From contig NZ_CP109149.1 of the NCBI RefSeq assembly GCF_035920345.1, positions 5,766,001 to 5,830,000 of the forward strand: a stretch of DNA of 64,000 nt. The letters run 5' to 3'. Source of the stretch: Nocardia vinacea (GTDB lineage: Bacteria > Actinomycetota > Actinomycetes > Mycobacteriales > Mycobacteriaceae). Below, one piece after another: positions 1 to 8,765 of this stretch. Under the pieces are notes generated by a model. The model did not search any database and was not told where the DNA came from. It was given only the letters and a program-made list of their open reading frames with translations. Made by a program: the position numbers and the translations under genes. Each line of letters begins with the position of its first letter. Within the stretch, counting starts at the first letter, position 1.

Positions 1-1
1 G

Positions 2-409
2 GAGCATTTCGCGGTGCTGCGGGCGCAGAGCGCGGGTAAGTACAAGCAGTTCCGCAAAGCCATCGACCAGCTCGATTCCGAAGGCGTGGTGCAGGTCCTG
101 CGCAATGACGCGCGCGGTGATGCCTCACCCGTGCTCGCGGCGGTCGGTCCGATGCAGTTCGAAGTGGTCACAGCGCGGATGCTCGCGGAGTTCAATGTCG
201 AGACGCATATGGAGCACCTGCCCTACACGCTTGCCCGGCGCACCGATGCGGAGTCGATGGCCGAACTCGATCGGCAGCGCGGGGTCGAGGTGTTCACCCG
301 CTCCGACGGGGCGTTGCTGGCATTGTTCAGCGATAAGTGGCGGTTGCAGTACATCGAGAAGGAGCATCCGAAGCTCACGCTCGAGCCGCTGGTCGCCGCG
401 GCGGATTAG
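2..409 (+). CDS. prfC: Peptide chain release factor 3, C-terminal part (5' end outside window)
   Basis: The frame is open from the window edge and ends in TAG at 407-409, giving the last 135 residues. They match the C-terminal domain of release factor 3, the translational GTPase that recycles RF1/RF2 from the ribosome after peptide release. Recognisable stretches are GPMQFEVVTARM and the closing region with SDKWRLQYIEKEHPKL. The GTPase domain must lie to the left of the window. The next gene is convergent, 10 bases away. Confidence 0.93.
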   Translation, partial: EHFAVLRAQSAGKYKQFRKAIDQLDSEGVVQVLRNDARGDASPVLAAVGPMQFEVVTARMLAEFNVETHMEHLPYTLARRTDAESMAELDRQRGVEVFTRSDGALLALFSDKWRLQYIEKEHPKLTLEPLVAAAD

Positions 410-419
410 GAATTGCCGT

Positions 420-974
420 TCACCCGGCCTCAGGCTCCGCCGCCTCCGGCGCGGTCTCCCGCCGCAGCGGGGTGGCGCCGGGCTCGCGCTCGACCGACGC
501 GATGCCGTCCTCGCGCGTGATCAGCCCCCATCGACTCGATGTCAGGCGCAGGCTCGGCAGATCGCTGAGCGAGAGCACCACCTCATAGGTGCGCTCATAT
601 CCGGTATGCGCGATGCGCCAGCGACCGTCATTGCAGCGGACGTAGCGATCGGTGTAGAACGCCGCGCCGCGCAACAGCATGTTGTGCGCCGGTATCAGCA
701 CCGTATCGGCGAGATACCAAGTGCCGGTAGCGGTGTCGCCGTCGACATCGATCTCCGGATGGTCGCATCGATGCTCGGTGATGACGTGCGGACCGAGGGT
801 GTTGCGCATGAACGCCAGGAACGCATCCCGCGACTCGAACTGCAGGTATTCGCTGTAGGTAGCGGTCGCCTCCGGGATCATGGTGTCCGCAAATTCGTCC
901 CACGACTTGGTGTCGAGGGTGCGCAGATACCTGAACTTCAGGCGACTGATCGCTGACACAGCATCCTGGTCCAT
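420..974 (-). CDS. SnoaL-like / NTF2-fold protein
   Basis: A 184-residue protein of the SnoaL-like, nuclear-transport-factor-2 fold. The N-terminal helices (ISRLKFRYLRTLDTKSWDEF), the central sheet (TGTWYLADTV) and the YVRCNDGRWRIAHTGYERTYE stretch are typical of this fold. Members act as cyclases, dehydratases or small-ligand binders, and the substrate cannot be read from sequence. The last 40 residues are acidic, Ala/Pro-rich and probably disordered. It is a single gene between convergent prfC and the Abi-alpha gene, whose stop lies about 100 bases upstream on the same strand. Fold assignment is fairly sure; function is unknown. Confidence 0.8.
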   Translation of the reverse strand: MDQDAVSAISRLKFRYLRTLDTKSWDEFADTMIPEATATYSEYLQFESRDAFLAFMRNTLGPHVITEHRCDHPEIDVDGDTATGTWYLADTVLIPAHNMLLRGAAFYTDRYVRCNDGRWRIAHTGYERTYEVVLSLSDLPSLRLTSSRWGLITREDGIASVEREPGATPLRRETAPEAAEPEAG

Positions 975-1074
975 AACTCAACAATCCCATTCGAAGTCGC
1001 CGCGCTACGGAGATTGGGAGATTTGTATCAGATTGCTATCAGTTCGAGCTGAAATCGGCGGTCTACCGCACGGG

Positions 1075-1953
1075 TCAGTTCCCGATGGTGAAGCAGGTGT
1101 TGCAGAAATCGCTGCCGAATTCGGTCAGCCGCAGACTCTTGCGCACGATCTTGGGGGCGCGTCCGGCCTTCTTCAGCGCCGCCTCGACCACGGGCTGCAC
1201 CTCGAGCACCATGTACCGGCTGAGCACCACCGGGTCATCGGAAACCTGGGTCAGGCCGAGACGGTTGAGGTTGATCAGATAGGTGCGGGCACGGTCCGGA
1301 TAACGGACACCGGCCTGTTCCGGAACCGAGGTGAGATCACCGGTTACCAACTCCGAGCCGATGCCGAGCGGACGGTTGGTGCGCACATCGACCGACGGCT
1401 GCGGACCGTTCAATGCCATGAACCGCAGAATGCGCGCCTCGTCCGGAGCCAACTCGTCGAGGATCCGGTCATAGGCGGGGTGTACGTCGTCGGTGAAGTA
1501 GACATCGGCCGAGCGGGCGAGCAGCGCATCGCCGCGGCGGCGTAACTCTTCGCTGCTCGCCGAGCGCAGCGGCGCGCCGATACCGACCGGCGCCGGCTGC
1601 GGCGCACCGTTGGAAGTCGGTACGTAGCTGACGATTTCGCGCACCGACCCCTCGGTGACGCCGAGCGCGCTGCGCGCGATGGAGCGCAATGCATTACCGG
1701 TGCGCTCGGCGATATCCGCCGACGACTCACCGTCGAGCGCGGCCTGGGTGATCTCCTTGGTCACCTCATAGGTCGTCTCGACGGCCCACTGGCTGCCGCG
1801 CACCATGGTGCCCGCCGCGAGCCCGGCCGCTCGGAACACACCGCGAATCAGCCGCGCCTCATTGCTGATCTGCCGCTGTTCGACATCCGAGCTGCGTTCC
1901 ACCGAGCGGGAACCGGCCCGGGCTACGTCCTGTCCGGTCCTGTCGTCTGTCAC
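1075..1953 (-). CDS. Abi-alpha (DUF4393) family protein, copy A
   Basis: A 292-residue protein of the Abi-alpha / DUF4393 family, named for an association with abortive phage infection. Residues 40-65 (GVFRAAGLAAGTMVRG) are hydrophobic and Gly/Ala-rich and may touch the membrane. The second half has the family core HPAYDRILDELAPDEARILRF followed by NGPQPSVDVR and a winged-helix-like region ending LTEFGSDFCNTCF. A paralogue with the same core lies at 3598-4527, and a DUF445 membrane protein sits between them, transcribed away from this gene. The intergenic region holds two short palindromes that may be operators. Family membership is well supported; a role in phage defence is only inferred from the family name. 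Confidence 0.85.
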   Translation of the reverse strand: MTDDRTGQDVARAGSRSVERSSDVEQRQISNEARLIRGVFRAAGLAAGTMVRGSQWAVETTYEVTKEITQAALDGESSADIAERTGNALRSIARSALGVTEGSVREIVSYVPTSNGAPQPAPVGIGAPLRSASSEELRRRGDALLARSADVYFTDDVHPAYDRILDELAPDEARILRFMALNGPQPSVDVRTNRPLGIGSELVTGDLTSVPEQAGVRYPDRARTYLINLNRLGLTQVSDDPVVLSRYMVLEVQPVVEAALKKAGRAPKIVRKSLRLTEFGSDFCNTCFTIGN

Positions 1954-2284
1954 GTTCTCTCCGATGTATTGCCAAGTGAACGAATACGCCCACAGATTAT
2001 TGCCCGCCAGCCTTCCAGGTATGCCTTACCGCGAGCCGAGTGGGCCAGCAAACACGCCGACCCCTGCTGTCGGACGCGTGATCGTCGCCATTGTCTCCGC
2101 CGCCGGTTGACACTACGACATTCTGGACACACAGTGTGACTGATGTCTCAGACAATCTGCTGTGGCCCGGGACACTCGCGATGGACCGGCGTCTCGAACT
2201 CACAGTAGGGTCCGTCTGCCGACTGGGTGCTAGTTTGGGTTGCCGGTGAGGCGGCGGTCACCGGTATATCGGCAGGAGGGTGTC
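1954..2284. promoter_or_regulatory. Divergent promoter region of the Abi-alpha/DUF445 locus with two palindromes
   Basis: This non-coding gap separates the minus-strand Abi-alpha gene from the plus-strand DUF445 gene. It contains two adjacent perfect odd palindromes: CACAC-A-GTGTG at 2128-2138 and TGTCT-C-AGACA at 2144-2154. Their placement between divergent genes suggests binding sites for a dimeric repressor. A strong Shine-Dalgarno (AGGAGGG, 2275-2281) marks the right end. No -10/-35 pair stands out. Confidence 0.4.
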
Positions 2285-3607
2285 GTGTTGGAGAGTGTTT
2301 TCGGGGTGCATCCGACGGTCCTCCTGGAGTTAGTGACTATCCCCCTTTTCACTGGCATCATCGGATACATCACCAACTGGACCGGCATCCTGATGTTGTT
2401 CAAGCCGGTCGCCTTCCACGGTATTCGTTTACCCGGATTGCGCGCACTGTTTCCCTTCCTGCCCAAGCGAATTCAGGTGCTGCCGCTGCTGAGCTACGAC
2501 GGCCGAATCGGCTGGCAGGGCATTGTGCCCTCGCGCGCGGACAAAATGGCGAGCATCGCGGTCGACAAGGGGCTGGCGAAACTCGGTAGCGTCGCCGACT
2601 TCTACCGCGAGCTGGAGCCGGACAAGCTCGCCGAACATCTCGCCACTATCGCCGACGCGCAGATCAAGGACATAGTCGAAGAAATCCTGCGCCGCGAACA
2701 TCCGCAACTCTGGTACAACCTGCCGACCGGGGTGCGCGACATGATTCACGCGCGGGTCCGCCAGCAGCTGCCCGATATTCTGCGCGAGTTGACCGAGGAA
2801 TTGGGCGCCAATATCGATCAGCTGCTGGACGTCAAGCAGATGGTCATCCGTTATTTCCAGGCGCGTCCACATCTGCTCAACACCCTTTTCCAGGTGCTCG
2901 GCGCCAAGGAACTGCGCTTCATGCAGAACTTCGGTTTCTACTTCGGCGCGCCGATGGGTGTGGTGCTGGTCGCCGTATTGCATGTGACCGGCTGGTCGTC
3001 GCTGGTGGTGCTGCCGATCGGCGGTGTCGTCATCGGCTGGGTGGTCAACTGGATCGGCCTGAATATGATCTTCGCGCCCGCGTACCCGAAGTGGTGGTGC
3101 CCGTGGCGGCAGGGTCTGCTGATCAAGCGGCAGCTCGAAATCACCGACGGCTACGCGGAATTGGTGTCCAGTCAGGTGATGACCGTCGCCAACATCGGTG
3201 ACGAGTTGCTGAACGGCCCGCGCTCGGACCGGACCATGCAGATGCTCGAGGACACGCTGCGCCCGGCCGCGGACCGGGCGCTCGGACCTGCCCGACCGGC
3301 GGTGAAGTTCATGCTCGGCAGCCGGGAGTACGACTCGCTGCAGTCGACGCTGACCACCGAGGCGATGACCATCGCGCCGATCGCCTTCGCGGATCCGGAC
3401 TTCAACATCCAGCAGGGTAGACAAATCAACGACTACATCGCCAAACAGATGTCGGCGCTATCGCCCCCCGACTTCGTGGATATGCTGCGAGCGGCCATCA
3501 AACAGGACGAATGGCTCCTTTTTCTGCATGGCGGCGTGTTGGGGCTCTTCGCCGGATACGCTCACATCCTGATCTTCGGAACGGGAGTGGCGACAACATG
3601 GCTATGA
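2285..3607 (+). CDS. DUF445 family membrane protein
   Basis: A protein of about 440 residues of the DUF445 (YheB-like) membrane family. I chose the GTG at 2285 because an AGGAGGG ribosome-binding site ends three bases upstream; the frame stays open to 2240. There are hydrophobic segments at residues 15-40, a long pair in the middle (about 220-260), and one at the C-terminus. Two related motifs, NWTGILMLFKP (near residue 31) and NWIGLNMIFAP (near 254), suggest an internal duplication of the membrane unit around a soluble helical middle. The stop codon overlaps the start of the downstream Abi-alpha gene (ATGGCTATGA), so the two are probably translationally coupled. Molecular function of the family is unknown. 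Confidence 0.85.
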   Translation: MLESVFGVHPTVLLELVTIPLFTGIIGYITNWTGILMLFKPVAFHGIRLPGLRALFPFLPKRIQVLPLLSYDGRIGWQGIVPSRADKMASIAVDKGLAKLGSVADFYRELEPDKLAEHLATIADAQIKDIVEEILRREHPQLWYNLPTGVRDMIHARVRQQLPDILRELTEELGANIDQLLDVKQMVIRYFQARPHLLNTLFQVLGAKELRFMQNFGFYFGAPMGVVLVAVLHVTGWSSLVVLPIGGVVIGWVVNWIGLNMIFAPAYPKWWCPWRQGLLIKRQLEITDGYAELVSSQVMTVANIGDELLNGPRSDRTMQMLEDTLRPAADRALGPARPAVKFMLGSREYDSLQSTLTTEAMTIAPIAFADPDFNIQQGRQINDYIAKQMSALSPPDFVDMLRAAIKQDEWLLFLHGGVLGLFAGYAHILIFGTGVATTWL

Positions 3608-4527
3608 CGGAAGCTGGCGGCGACGATCTGCGGGCCACCGGGCAGGGCTCCGAGCGAACAGAGCAGTCCGAAGTGGCCGAAACCGCAAGAACTTCCGAGT
3701 CGTCGACCTCCGGGCAATCGACGGAGATCGCGCGCCTGCCCGTTGGCGCGGTCGAGCCGAAACAGCAGGTCAGCTCGGTGCGGAAGACCGTTCGCGCGAC
3801 CACCGGGGTTGCCAGGGTCGCGGTGAGCGCGGCGGCCGAGGTGACCGCGTGGGGCATCGACACCGCCCTCGGTGTCGGGGCCACCGTGGTGCGCGGCAGT
3901 ATCGCGGGAACTCCCCCGCGTGAGGTGCTCGCGGAGGCGGAGGCCGAGGTTCGTGACGCGGTGCGGCGTGCGTTGCGTCTGCCCGCCACGCCCGAACAGC
4001 CCACGTCCGATGCCGTTCCCACTTTGCGTGAGCAGGGGGCCGCGCTGCTGCGGCTGTCGGCGAGCACGCAGGGCGAACACCACGAAACCCACCCGGCCTT
4101 CGCGCGCATGCTCGAGGAGCTGACCCCCGATGAGGCGCGCATCCTGCGCTTCCTGCACCTCGACGGCCCGCAGCCCTCGATCGATATCCGCGCAGGACGG
4201 CCGCGCGGGATCGGTGTCGAGCGAATCATCTCCGGACTCAACCTGATCGGTGAGCACGCGGGCCTGCGCTTCCCCAACCGGATCCAGCAGTACCTGCCGA
4301 ACCTGCGCCGCCTCGGCCTGATCGAATTCGTCAAGGAACCGGTGGGCAATCCGAACCGCTACCAACTCCTCGAAGCCCAATCCCCGGTCCGAGAAGTGTT
4401 GAAGCGCTCTGGTTTCGGTACCAAGGTCTACTACCGCAGCATCGCACTCACCGGCTTCGGCGCGGACTTCGTGCAAACCTGCCTGCCGGTCGTGGTCCAG
4501 GACGGGCGCGTCTCCGGCACCAGCTAG
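3598..4527 (+). CDS. Abi-alpha (DUF4393) family protein, copy B
   Basis: A 309-residue paralogue of the protein at 1075-1953. The N-terminal 60 residues are polar and low-complexity. They are followed by an Ala/Val/Gly-rich helix (ATTGVARVAVSAAAEVTAWG) and the conserved core HPAFARMLEELTPDEARILRF, DGPQPSIDIRAGRPRGIG, and the C-terminal LTGFGADFVQTC. The start at 3598 (or 3604) overlaps the DUF445 stop, which argues for co-translation; the frame is open further upstream inside DUF445, but that is not needed. Sharing an operon with the membrane protein suggests that the two products act together at the membrane. Phage defence is a hypothesis from the family name only. Confidence 0.85.
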   Translation: MAMTEAGGDDLRATGQGSERTEQSEVAETARTSESSTSGQSTEIARLPVGAVEPKQQVSSVRKTVRATTGVARVAVSAAAEVTAWGIDTALGVGATVVRGSIAGTPPREVLAEAEAEVRDAVRRALRLPATPEQPTSDAVPTLREQGAALLRLSASTQGEHHETHPAFARMLEELTPDEARILRFLHLDGPQPSIDIRAGRPRGIGVERIISGLNLIGEHAGLRFPNRIQQYLPNLRRLGLIEFVKEPVGNPNRYQLLEAQSPVREVLKRSGFGTKVYYRSIALTGFGADFVQTCLPVVVQDGRVSGTS

Positions 4528-4595
4528 ACCGGCGCCGTCGAGGCGAGTCGAACTCACCTCGACTGGCTGTGGTTGCGTTCTCGAGAGTTGTCGAG

Positions 4596-4646
4596 GGTAG
4601 TCGAACGGTGGTTGTGGGTGGTGCGTGGAGCGACCATTCGACTACC
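4596..4646. terminator. Inverted repeat between convergent genes, probable bidirectional terminator
   Basis: GGTAGTCGAACGGT at 4596-4609 pairs with ACCATTCGACTACC at 4633-4646 with one mismatch. It lies between the Abi-alpha stop (4527) and the convergent ABC-F stop (4662). There is no clear T-run, so the call rests on stem length and position. Confidence 0.5.
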
Positions 4647-4661
4647 ACCGATGGGCGGGGA

Positions 4662-6509
4662 TCAGGTGGTGTCGGCCAGTTCCAGCCAGCGTTCCTCGGC
4701 GGATTCTTTTTCGGCCAGGACCTGTTTCAGTTCGGTGCCCAGGGTGATGAGTTTATCGGGGTTGGTGGCGGCGTCGGCGAGAGCGGTGTGGAGGCGCTGT
4801 TCGCGTTCGGTGAGTTTGTCGATGGCACGCTCTAGTTTGGCCAATTCCTTGCGGGCGGCGCGGTAGGCGGCCGAGTCGGTGGAGGGAGCTTCAGCAGACT
4901 TGGAGTCGGTGGCTCGCGTTGCGGCCGAACTCGATGCGGCGCGCTTTTTCAGGTATTCGTCGATGCCGCCGGGCAGATTGGTGAGTTTTCCATCGCCGAA
5001 CAGGGCCCAGGTGGAGTCGCAGATGCGCTCGATCAAATAGCGGTCGTGGCTGATCACGACCAGCGTGCCCGCCCAATTGTCGAGCAGGTCTTCCAGTTGT
5101 TGCAGGGTGTCGATGTCCAGGTCGTTGGTCGGCTCGTCGAGGAGCAGAACATTCGGTTCGGCCATCAGGATCCGGGTGAGTTGTAGCCTGCGGCGCTCGC
5201 CACCGGATAGGTCACCGACCGGGGTGCGCTGACGGGCCGGGGTGAAGCCCAGGCGCTCGGCCAGCTGGCCCGCGGAAATTTCCTTATCGCCCAGCATGAT
5301 TCGCTGCGCGATCTGCTGTACCGCCTCCAGCACCCGCAGATCGGTCGGTAGGTCGTCGAGTTCCTGACGTAGCCAACCGATCTGAACCGTCTGGCCCTGA
5401 ATGCGTTTGCCCGCGGCGGGTTCGGCGGCACCGGCCAGCGTGCGTAGCAGGGTCGTCTTGCCGGAGCCGTTCACACCGACCAGGCCGACTCGCTCCCCCG
5501 GCGCCAGGCGCCAGGTCAGGTCGCGCACCAACTCGCGGCCGTCCGGGGTGGTGAGGGTGGTGTCCTCGAGTTCGATGACGACGCGGCCCAGGCGCTTTCG
5601 CGCGAATGCGGCCAGCGAGACGCTGTCGCGCGGCGGCGGCACATCGGCGATCAGTACCTCGGCCGCCTCCACCCGATAGCGTGGCTTGGAGGTGCGGGCC
5701 TTCGCACCGCGCCGCAACCAGGCCAACTCCTTGCGCGCCAGATTCGCGCGCCTGGCCTCGGAGGCATCGGCCTGCCGCGCCCGCTCGGCGCGCGCGAAAA
5801 TCCAGTCGCCGTAACCGCCTTCATAGCTTTCGACCTTGCCGCCGACGACCTCCCAGGTGTCGGTGGCGACGGTGTCGAGGAACCAGCGATCGTGGGTCAC
5901 GACCACCAGCGCGCTGCGACGCTCCAGCAGATGTTGCGCCAGCCACTGCACGCCCTCGACATCGAGGTGGTTGGTCGGCTCGTCGAGGACGAGCAGATCG
6001 AGGTCGCGGACCAGCGCGGCGGCCAGTGCGACGCGACGGCGCTCGCCACCGGAGAGATTGTCGACGGAAGTATCCAGACCGAGGCCCTCGATCCCGATAC
6101 CCTCCATCACCGAACGGATGCGCGGATTCGAGGCCCATTCGTGTTCGGCCATGCCGTATTGATCTCGGCGCTCCTCGGGCCCTCCGTGGTCACGCAAGCT
6201 GCCGCCTCCGTGCCCGTTCATCGCGTCATCGGCCAGTCCCGCCAGCACCACGGATCCGACGGTCGCGCCCACGGGAAGTACACCGCGCTGGGTCACCACC
6301 GCCATGCGCAGCCCGCCGACCCGGCTCACGCGGCCGCTGTCGGGCGGCTCGAGACCGGTCAGCACCTCCAACAGGGTGGTCTTGCCGCCGCCGTTCAGTC
6401 CGACGACACCGATCCGCTCGCCCGCGTGGATACCGAGTGAAACATTGTCCAGGAGCGGTTTGATACCGAAACTCTTGGAGACCTGTTCGAGATTGATCAG
6501 GTTGGACAT
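4662..6509 (-). CDS. ABC-F family ATPase, Uup-like
   Basis: A 615-residue soluble protein with two ATP-binding cassettes and no membrane segments, as in ABC-F translation factors. Walker A motifs are GLNGGGKTT and GVNGSGKTT; both halves have the LSGGERRR signature and LLVLDEPTNHLD / LLLDEPTNDLD Walker B. A C-terminal coiled-coil rich in Glu/Lys (KELAKLERAIDKLTEREQR) after the second cassette is the Uup feature. ABC-F proteins act at the ribosome, in translation quality control or antibiotic protection. Start at 6509 (MSNLINLEQ), with GGAAGG upstream; the frame is open to 6632 without family similarity. A perfect 26-base palindrome ends 17 bases before the start codon. Confidence 0.9.
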   Translation of the reverse strand: MSNLINLEQVSKSFGIKPLLDNVSLGIHAGERIGVVGLNGGGKTTLLEVLTGLEPPDSGRVSRVGGLRMAVVTQRGVLPVGATVGSVVLAGLADDAMNGHGGGSLRDHGGPEERRDQYGMAEHEWASNPRIRSVMEGIGIEGLGLDTSVDNLSGGERRRVALAAALVRDLDLLVLDEPTNHLDVEGVQWLAQHLLERRSALVVVTHDRWFLDTVATDTWEVVGGKVESYEGGYGDWIFARAERARQADASEARRANLARKELAWLRRGAKARTSKPRYRVEAAEVLIADVPPPRDSVSLAAFARKRLGRVVIELEDTTLTTPDGRELVRDLTWRLAPGERVGLVGVNGSGKTTLLRTLAGAAEPAAGKRIQGQTVQIGWLRQELDDLPTDLRVLEAVQQIAQRIMLGDKEISAGQLAERLGFTPARQRTPVGDLSGGERRRLQLTRILMAEPNVLLLDEPTNDLDIDTLQQLEDLLDNWAGTLVVISHDRYLIERICDSTWALFGDGKLTNLPGGIDEYLKKRAASSSAATRATDSKSAEAPSTDSAAYRAARKELAKLERAIDKLTEREQRLHTALADAATNPDKLITLGTELKQVLAEKESAEERWLELADTT

Positions 6510-6526
6510 GGATCCTTCCGAGTCAT

Positions 6527-6552
6527 GCGCGGGGCGAGTACTCGCCCCGCGC
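6527..6552. promoter_or_regulatory. Perfect 26-base palindrome in the 5' leader of the ABC-F gene
   Basis: GCGCGGGGCGAGT (6527-6539) is followed directly by its exact reverse complement (6540-6552). It sits just upstream of the Shine-Dalgarno of the minus-strand ABC-F gene. It could be a repressor operator or, in RNA, a very stable leader hairpin that controls translation or attenuation. Confidence 0.5.
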
Positions 6553-6741
6553 AAGCGTACCGAGCATCCCGAACCACCCGCCGCCCCACCGACCGCCCCA
6601 GCGTCCATCCTGGTGTCGCGGCCCGGGACCACTGCACGCCGCCTGGTTCTCCGCTCCGACGGCCTCGTCCGATCCTGATCAGCGCAGTCGTCCGCGACGG
6701 TGCCACCCTCGGTAACTGTCGGGTTTCGCCAGACTTGCGCG

Positions 6742-6794
6742 ACGAACGGCGTTCGTTTAGAGTCAGCTGTAGCGAACAGCGTTCGTTACGAACG
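6742..6794. promoter_or_regulatory. Cluster of CGAAC/GTTCG palindromes, probable TetR-type operators
   Basis: Three palindromes lie in 53 bases: ACGAACG-G-CGTTCGT (6742-6756), CGAAC-AGC-GTTCG (6773-6785) and the overlapping CGTTCG-TTA-CGAACG (6780-6794). Such GAAC-GTTC half-sites are usual for TetR-family operators. The cluster is about 100 bases upstream of the luciferase-like gene at 6894 and 230 bases from the divergent ABC-F start. The rest of the 6510-6893 gap, apart from the palindrome at 6527-6552, shows nothing recognisable. No TetR gene is adjacent; the only one in the window (9613) has a different operator. Confidence 0.5.
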
Positions 6795-6893
6795 ATGTTA
6801 CGGCGCTCCTGAGACACAGCCGCAGAATGGGAGCCCCGCCTCGAGATCGAGGTGAGTGGGGCGGCACGGTTTCAACTACCCCTGGAGGTTTTC

Positions 6894-7742
6894 ATGCACG
6901 TCGGACTCGGGCTGCCCATTTCCGATCCCGCCGCCCTGCTCGACTGGGCCCGCCGCGCCGATGCGGGTCCGTTCTCCACGCTTGGTCTGCTCGACCGGCT
7001 CGTCTATGACAATCCCGAACCACTGGTCGCCCTCGGCATGATCGCCGGTGCCACCAGCCGCATCAAGGTACAGACCGAGGTGCTCATCGCACCGCTGCGC
7101 GAGCCGACACTGCTCGCCAAGCAGGCCGCCACCCTCGACCGCATGTCCGGCGGCCGCCTGGTGCTCGGCCTCGGCGTCGGCGGTCGCGAGGACGATCACA
7201 TCGCCTCCGGCACCGAGCTGCGCTCCCGCGGCCGTCGCCTGGACGAACAACTCGAGATCATGCGCCGCCTGTGGTCCGGCCGGCCGTACGGCACCGACTG
7301 CGGACCGATCGGTCCCGCGCCGCTGCGTCCCGAGGGACCCGAACTGCTCTTCGGCGGGTTCCAGCCCGCCGCTATCGATCGCGTCGGCCGTTGGGGTGGC
7401 GGCTTTCTCGCCGCCGCCGCACCGTCGTGGGCCGGTGGCCTGTTCGACACCGCCCGCCGCTCGTGGAAGGAACACGGCCGCGACGGCAAGCCTCGCATTG
7501 TCGCCCAGGTCAATGTCGCGCTCGGCGCACCCGATCTGATCGAAGACGCCCGCACCTCGATGGGCGCCTACTACGAATTCAGCGGTCGCGCCGACTTCAT
7601 GCTCGCCGGAATGCTCACCACACCTGACGAGATCCGCACGGCTATCAGCCAATTCGAGGATCTCGGCGCAGATGAGGTCATGCTCTACTGCTACGGTCGC
7701 GACGCCGACCAAGTGGACCGGCTCGCCGACGTCATCGCATAA
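6894..7742 (+). CDS. LLM-class flavin/F420-dependent oxidoreductase
   Basis: A 282-residue member of the luciferase-like monooxygenase superfamily, a TIM-barrel enzyme using FMN or coenzyme F420. The diagnostic segment is KQAATLDRMSGGRLVLGLGVGGR near residues 75-100, followed by LDEQLEIMRRLWSG. The start ATG at 6894 has GGAGG at 6884-6888. It is a single gene with a palindrome cluster upstream, so expression is probably controlled by a TetR-type repressor encoded elsewhere. The convergent ispE begins its stop 11 bases after this gene. The substrate cannot be told. Confidence 0.88.
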   Translation: MHVGLGLPISDPAALLDWARRADAGPFSTLGLLDRLVYDNPEPLVALGMIAGATSRIKVQTEVLIAPLREPTLLAKQAATLDRMSGGRLVLGLGVGGREDDHIASGTELRSRGRRLDEQLEIMRRLWSGRPYGTDCGPIGPAPLRPEGPELLFGGFQPAAIDRVGRWGGGFLAAAAPSWAGGLFDTARRSWKEHGRDGKPRIVAQVNVALGAPDLIEDARTSMGAYYEFSGRADFMLAGMLTTPDEIRTAISQFEDLGADEVMLYCYGRDADQVDRLADVIA

Positions 7743-7753
7743 CAAGCGAAACG

Positions 7754-8689
7754 TCAGCGCTTGCCTGGCGTGTCGCTGCTGATCACGCGAGCGCCGGGCA
7801 CCGGTCCGCTGGCCGTGCGCACGCTACGGCACACACCGGCCCCCGCGAGCTCGGCCGCGACCGCCACCGCGCTGTCCTCGCTGTCACACAGGAATGCGCA
7901 GGTCGGGCCGGAGCCCGAGACCAGCCCGGCAAGCGCCCCGGCACCGACGCCGGCGCGCAACGTCCGTCGCAACTCGGGCTTCAGTGACAGCGCGGCGGCC
8001 TGCAGATCGTTACCCAGCAGGGGCGCAAGCTGTTTCGGGTCACCGGAGGCCAATGCCTGCATCAGCGCCTGCGGCTCGCCGAGCCGGGGCGGGGTGCCGT
8101 TCTCGCGTAGTCGGTCGAGTTCGGTGAAGACCGCGGGTGTCGACAATCCCCCCTTGGCCAGGGCAAGCACCCAGTGAAAGGTATTGCGGGACAACACCGG
8201 AAGCAGCCGCTCGCCTCGACCGGTGCCGAGCGCCGTTCCGCCGTGCAACGCGAACGGCACATCGCTGCCGAGTTCGGTTGCCACCGCGAACAATTCATCG
8301 CGAGTCAGCCCGACATCCCAAAGTTCGTTCAGGCCCACCAGCGCCGCGGCCGCATCCGCGCTGCCGCCCGCCATTCCACCCGCCACCGGAATGCCCTTGT
8401 TGATGGCGATTTCCACCAGTGGTGCGCGGCCGGCCAGATGGGCGACGCGCACGGCGGCTTTCCACACCAGATTGGTGCGATCGGTCGGCACATCGTCGGC
8501 GCCCTCGCCGCTGACCCGCACGGTCAGCGAGGCGGCGGGTGCGAGTTCCAGATCGTCGCTGAGCGAGAGGGCTTGGAACACCGTGGTCAGATCGTGATAG
8601 CCGTCCGCGCGCACGTCACCGACGCCTAGGTGGAGGTTCACCTTGGACGGCGCGCGCACGATGACCGGACTTGGCACAACTGACAACAC
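7754..8689 (-). CDS. ispE: 4-diphosphocytidyl-2-C-methyl-D-erythritol kinase
   Basis: IspE phosphorylates CDP-methylerythritol with ATP in the non-mevalonate (MEP) isoprenoid pathway. The GHMP-kinase pattern is clear: [13 protein letters not shown] at the N-terminus, the ATP loop [17 protein letters not shown], and [12 protein letters not shown] near the C-terminus. The GTG at 8689 gives 311 residues, close to mycobacterial IspE; the frame is open to 8743 and the extra 18 residues look unrelated. In mycobacteria ispE follows ksgA and rpfB; here an SDR/TetR pair and a copper-type module stand between ispE and ksgA. Confidence 0.95.
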   Translation of the reverse strand: MLSVVPSPVIVRAPSKVNLHLGVGDVRADGYHDLTTVFQALSLSDDLELAPAASLTVRVSGEGADDVPTDRTNLVWKAAVRVAHLAGRAPLVEIAINKGIPVAGGMAGGSADAAAALVGLNELWDVGLTRDELFAVATELGSDVPFALHGGTALGTGRGERLLPVLSRNTFHWVLALAKGGLSTPAVFTELDRLRENGTPPRLGEPQALMQALASGDPKQLAPLLGNDLQAAALSLKPELRRTLRAGVGAGALAGLVSGSGPTCAFLCDSEDSAVAVAAELAGAGVCRSVRTASGPVPGARVISSDTPGKR

Positions 8690-8765
8690 GGTGCTCAAGC
8701 CTATCCCGTGGGTACGACAGGTGCTCAGCTCGAGATGAGACATTCACCGCCCATGTGTCGGACGG

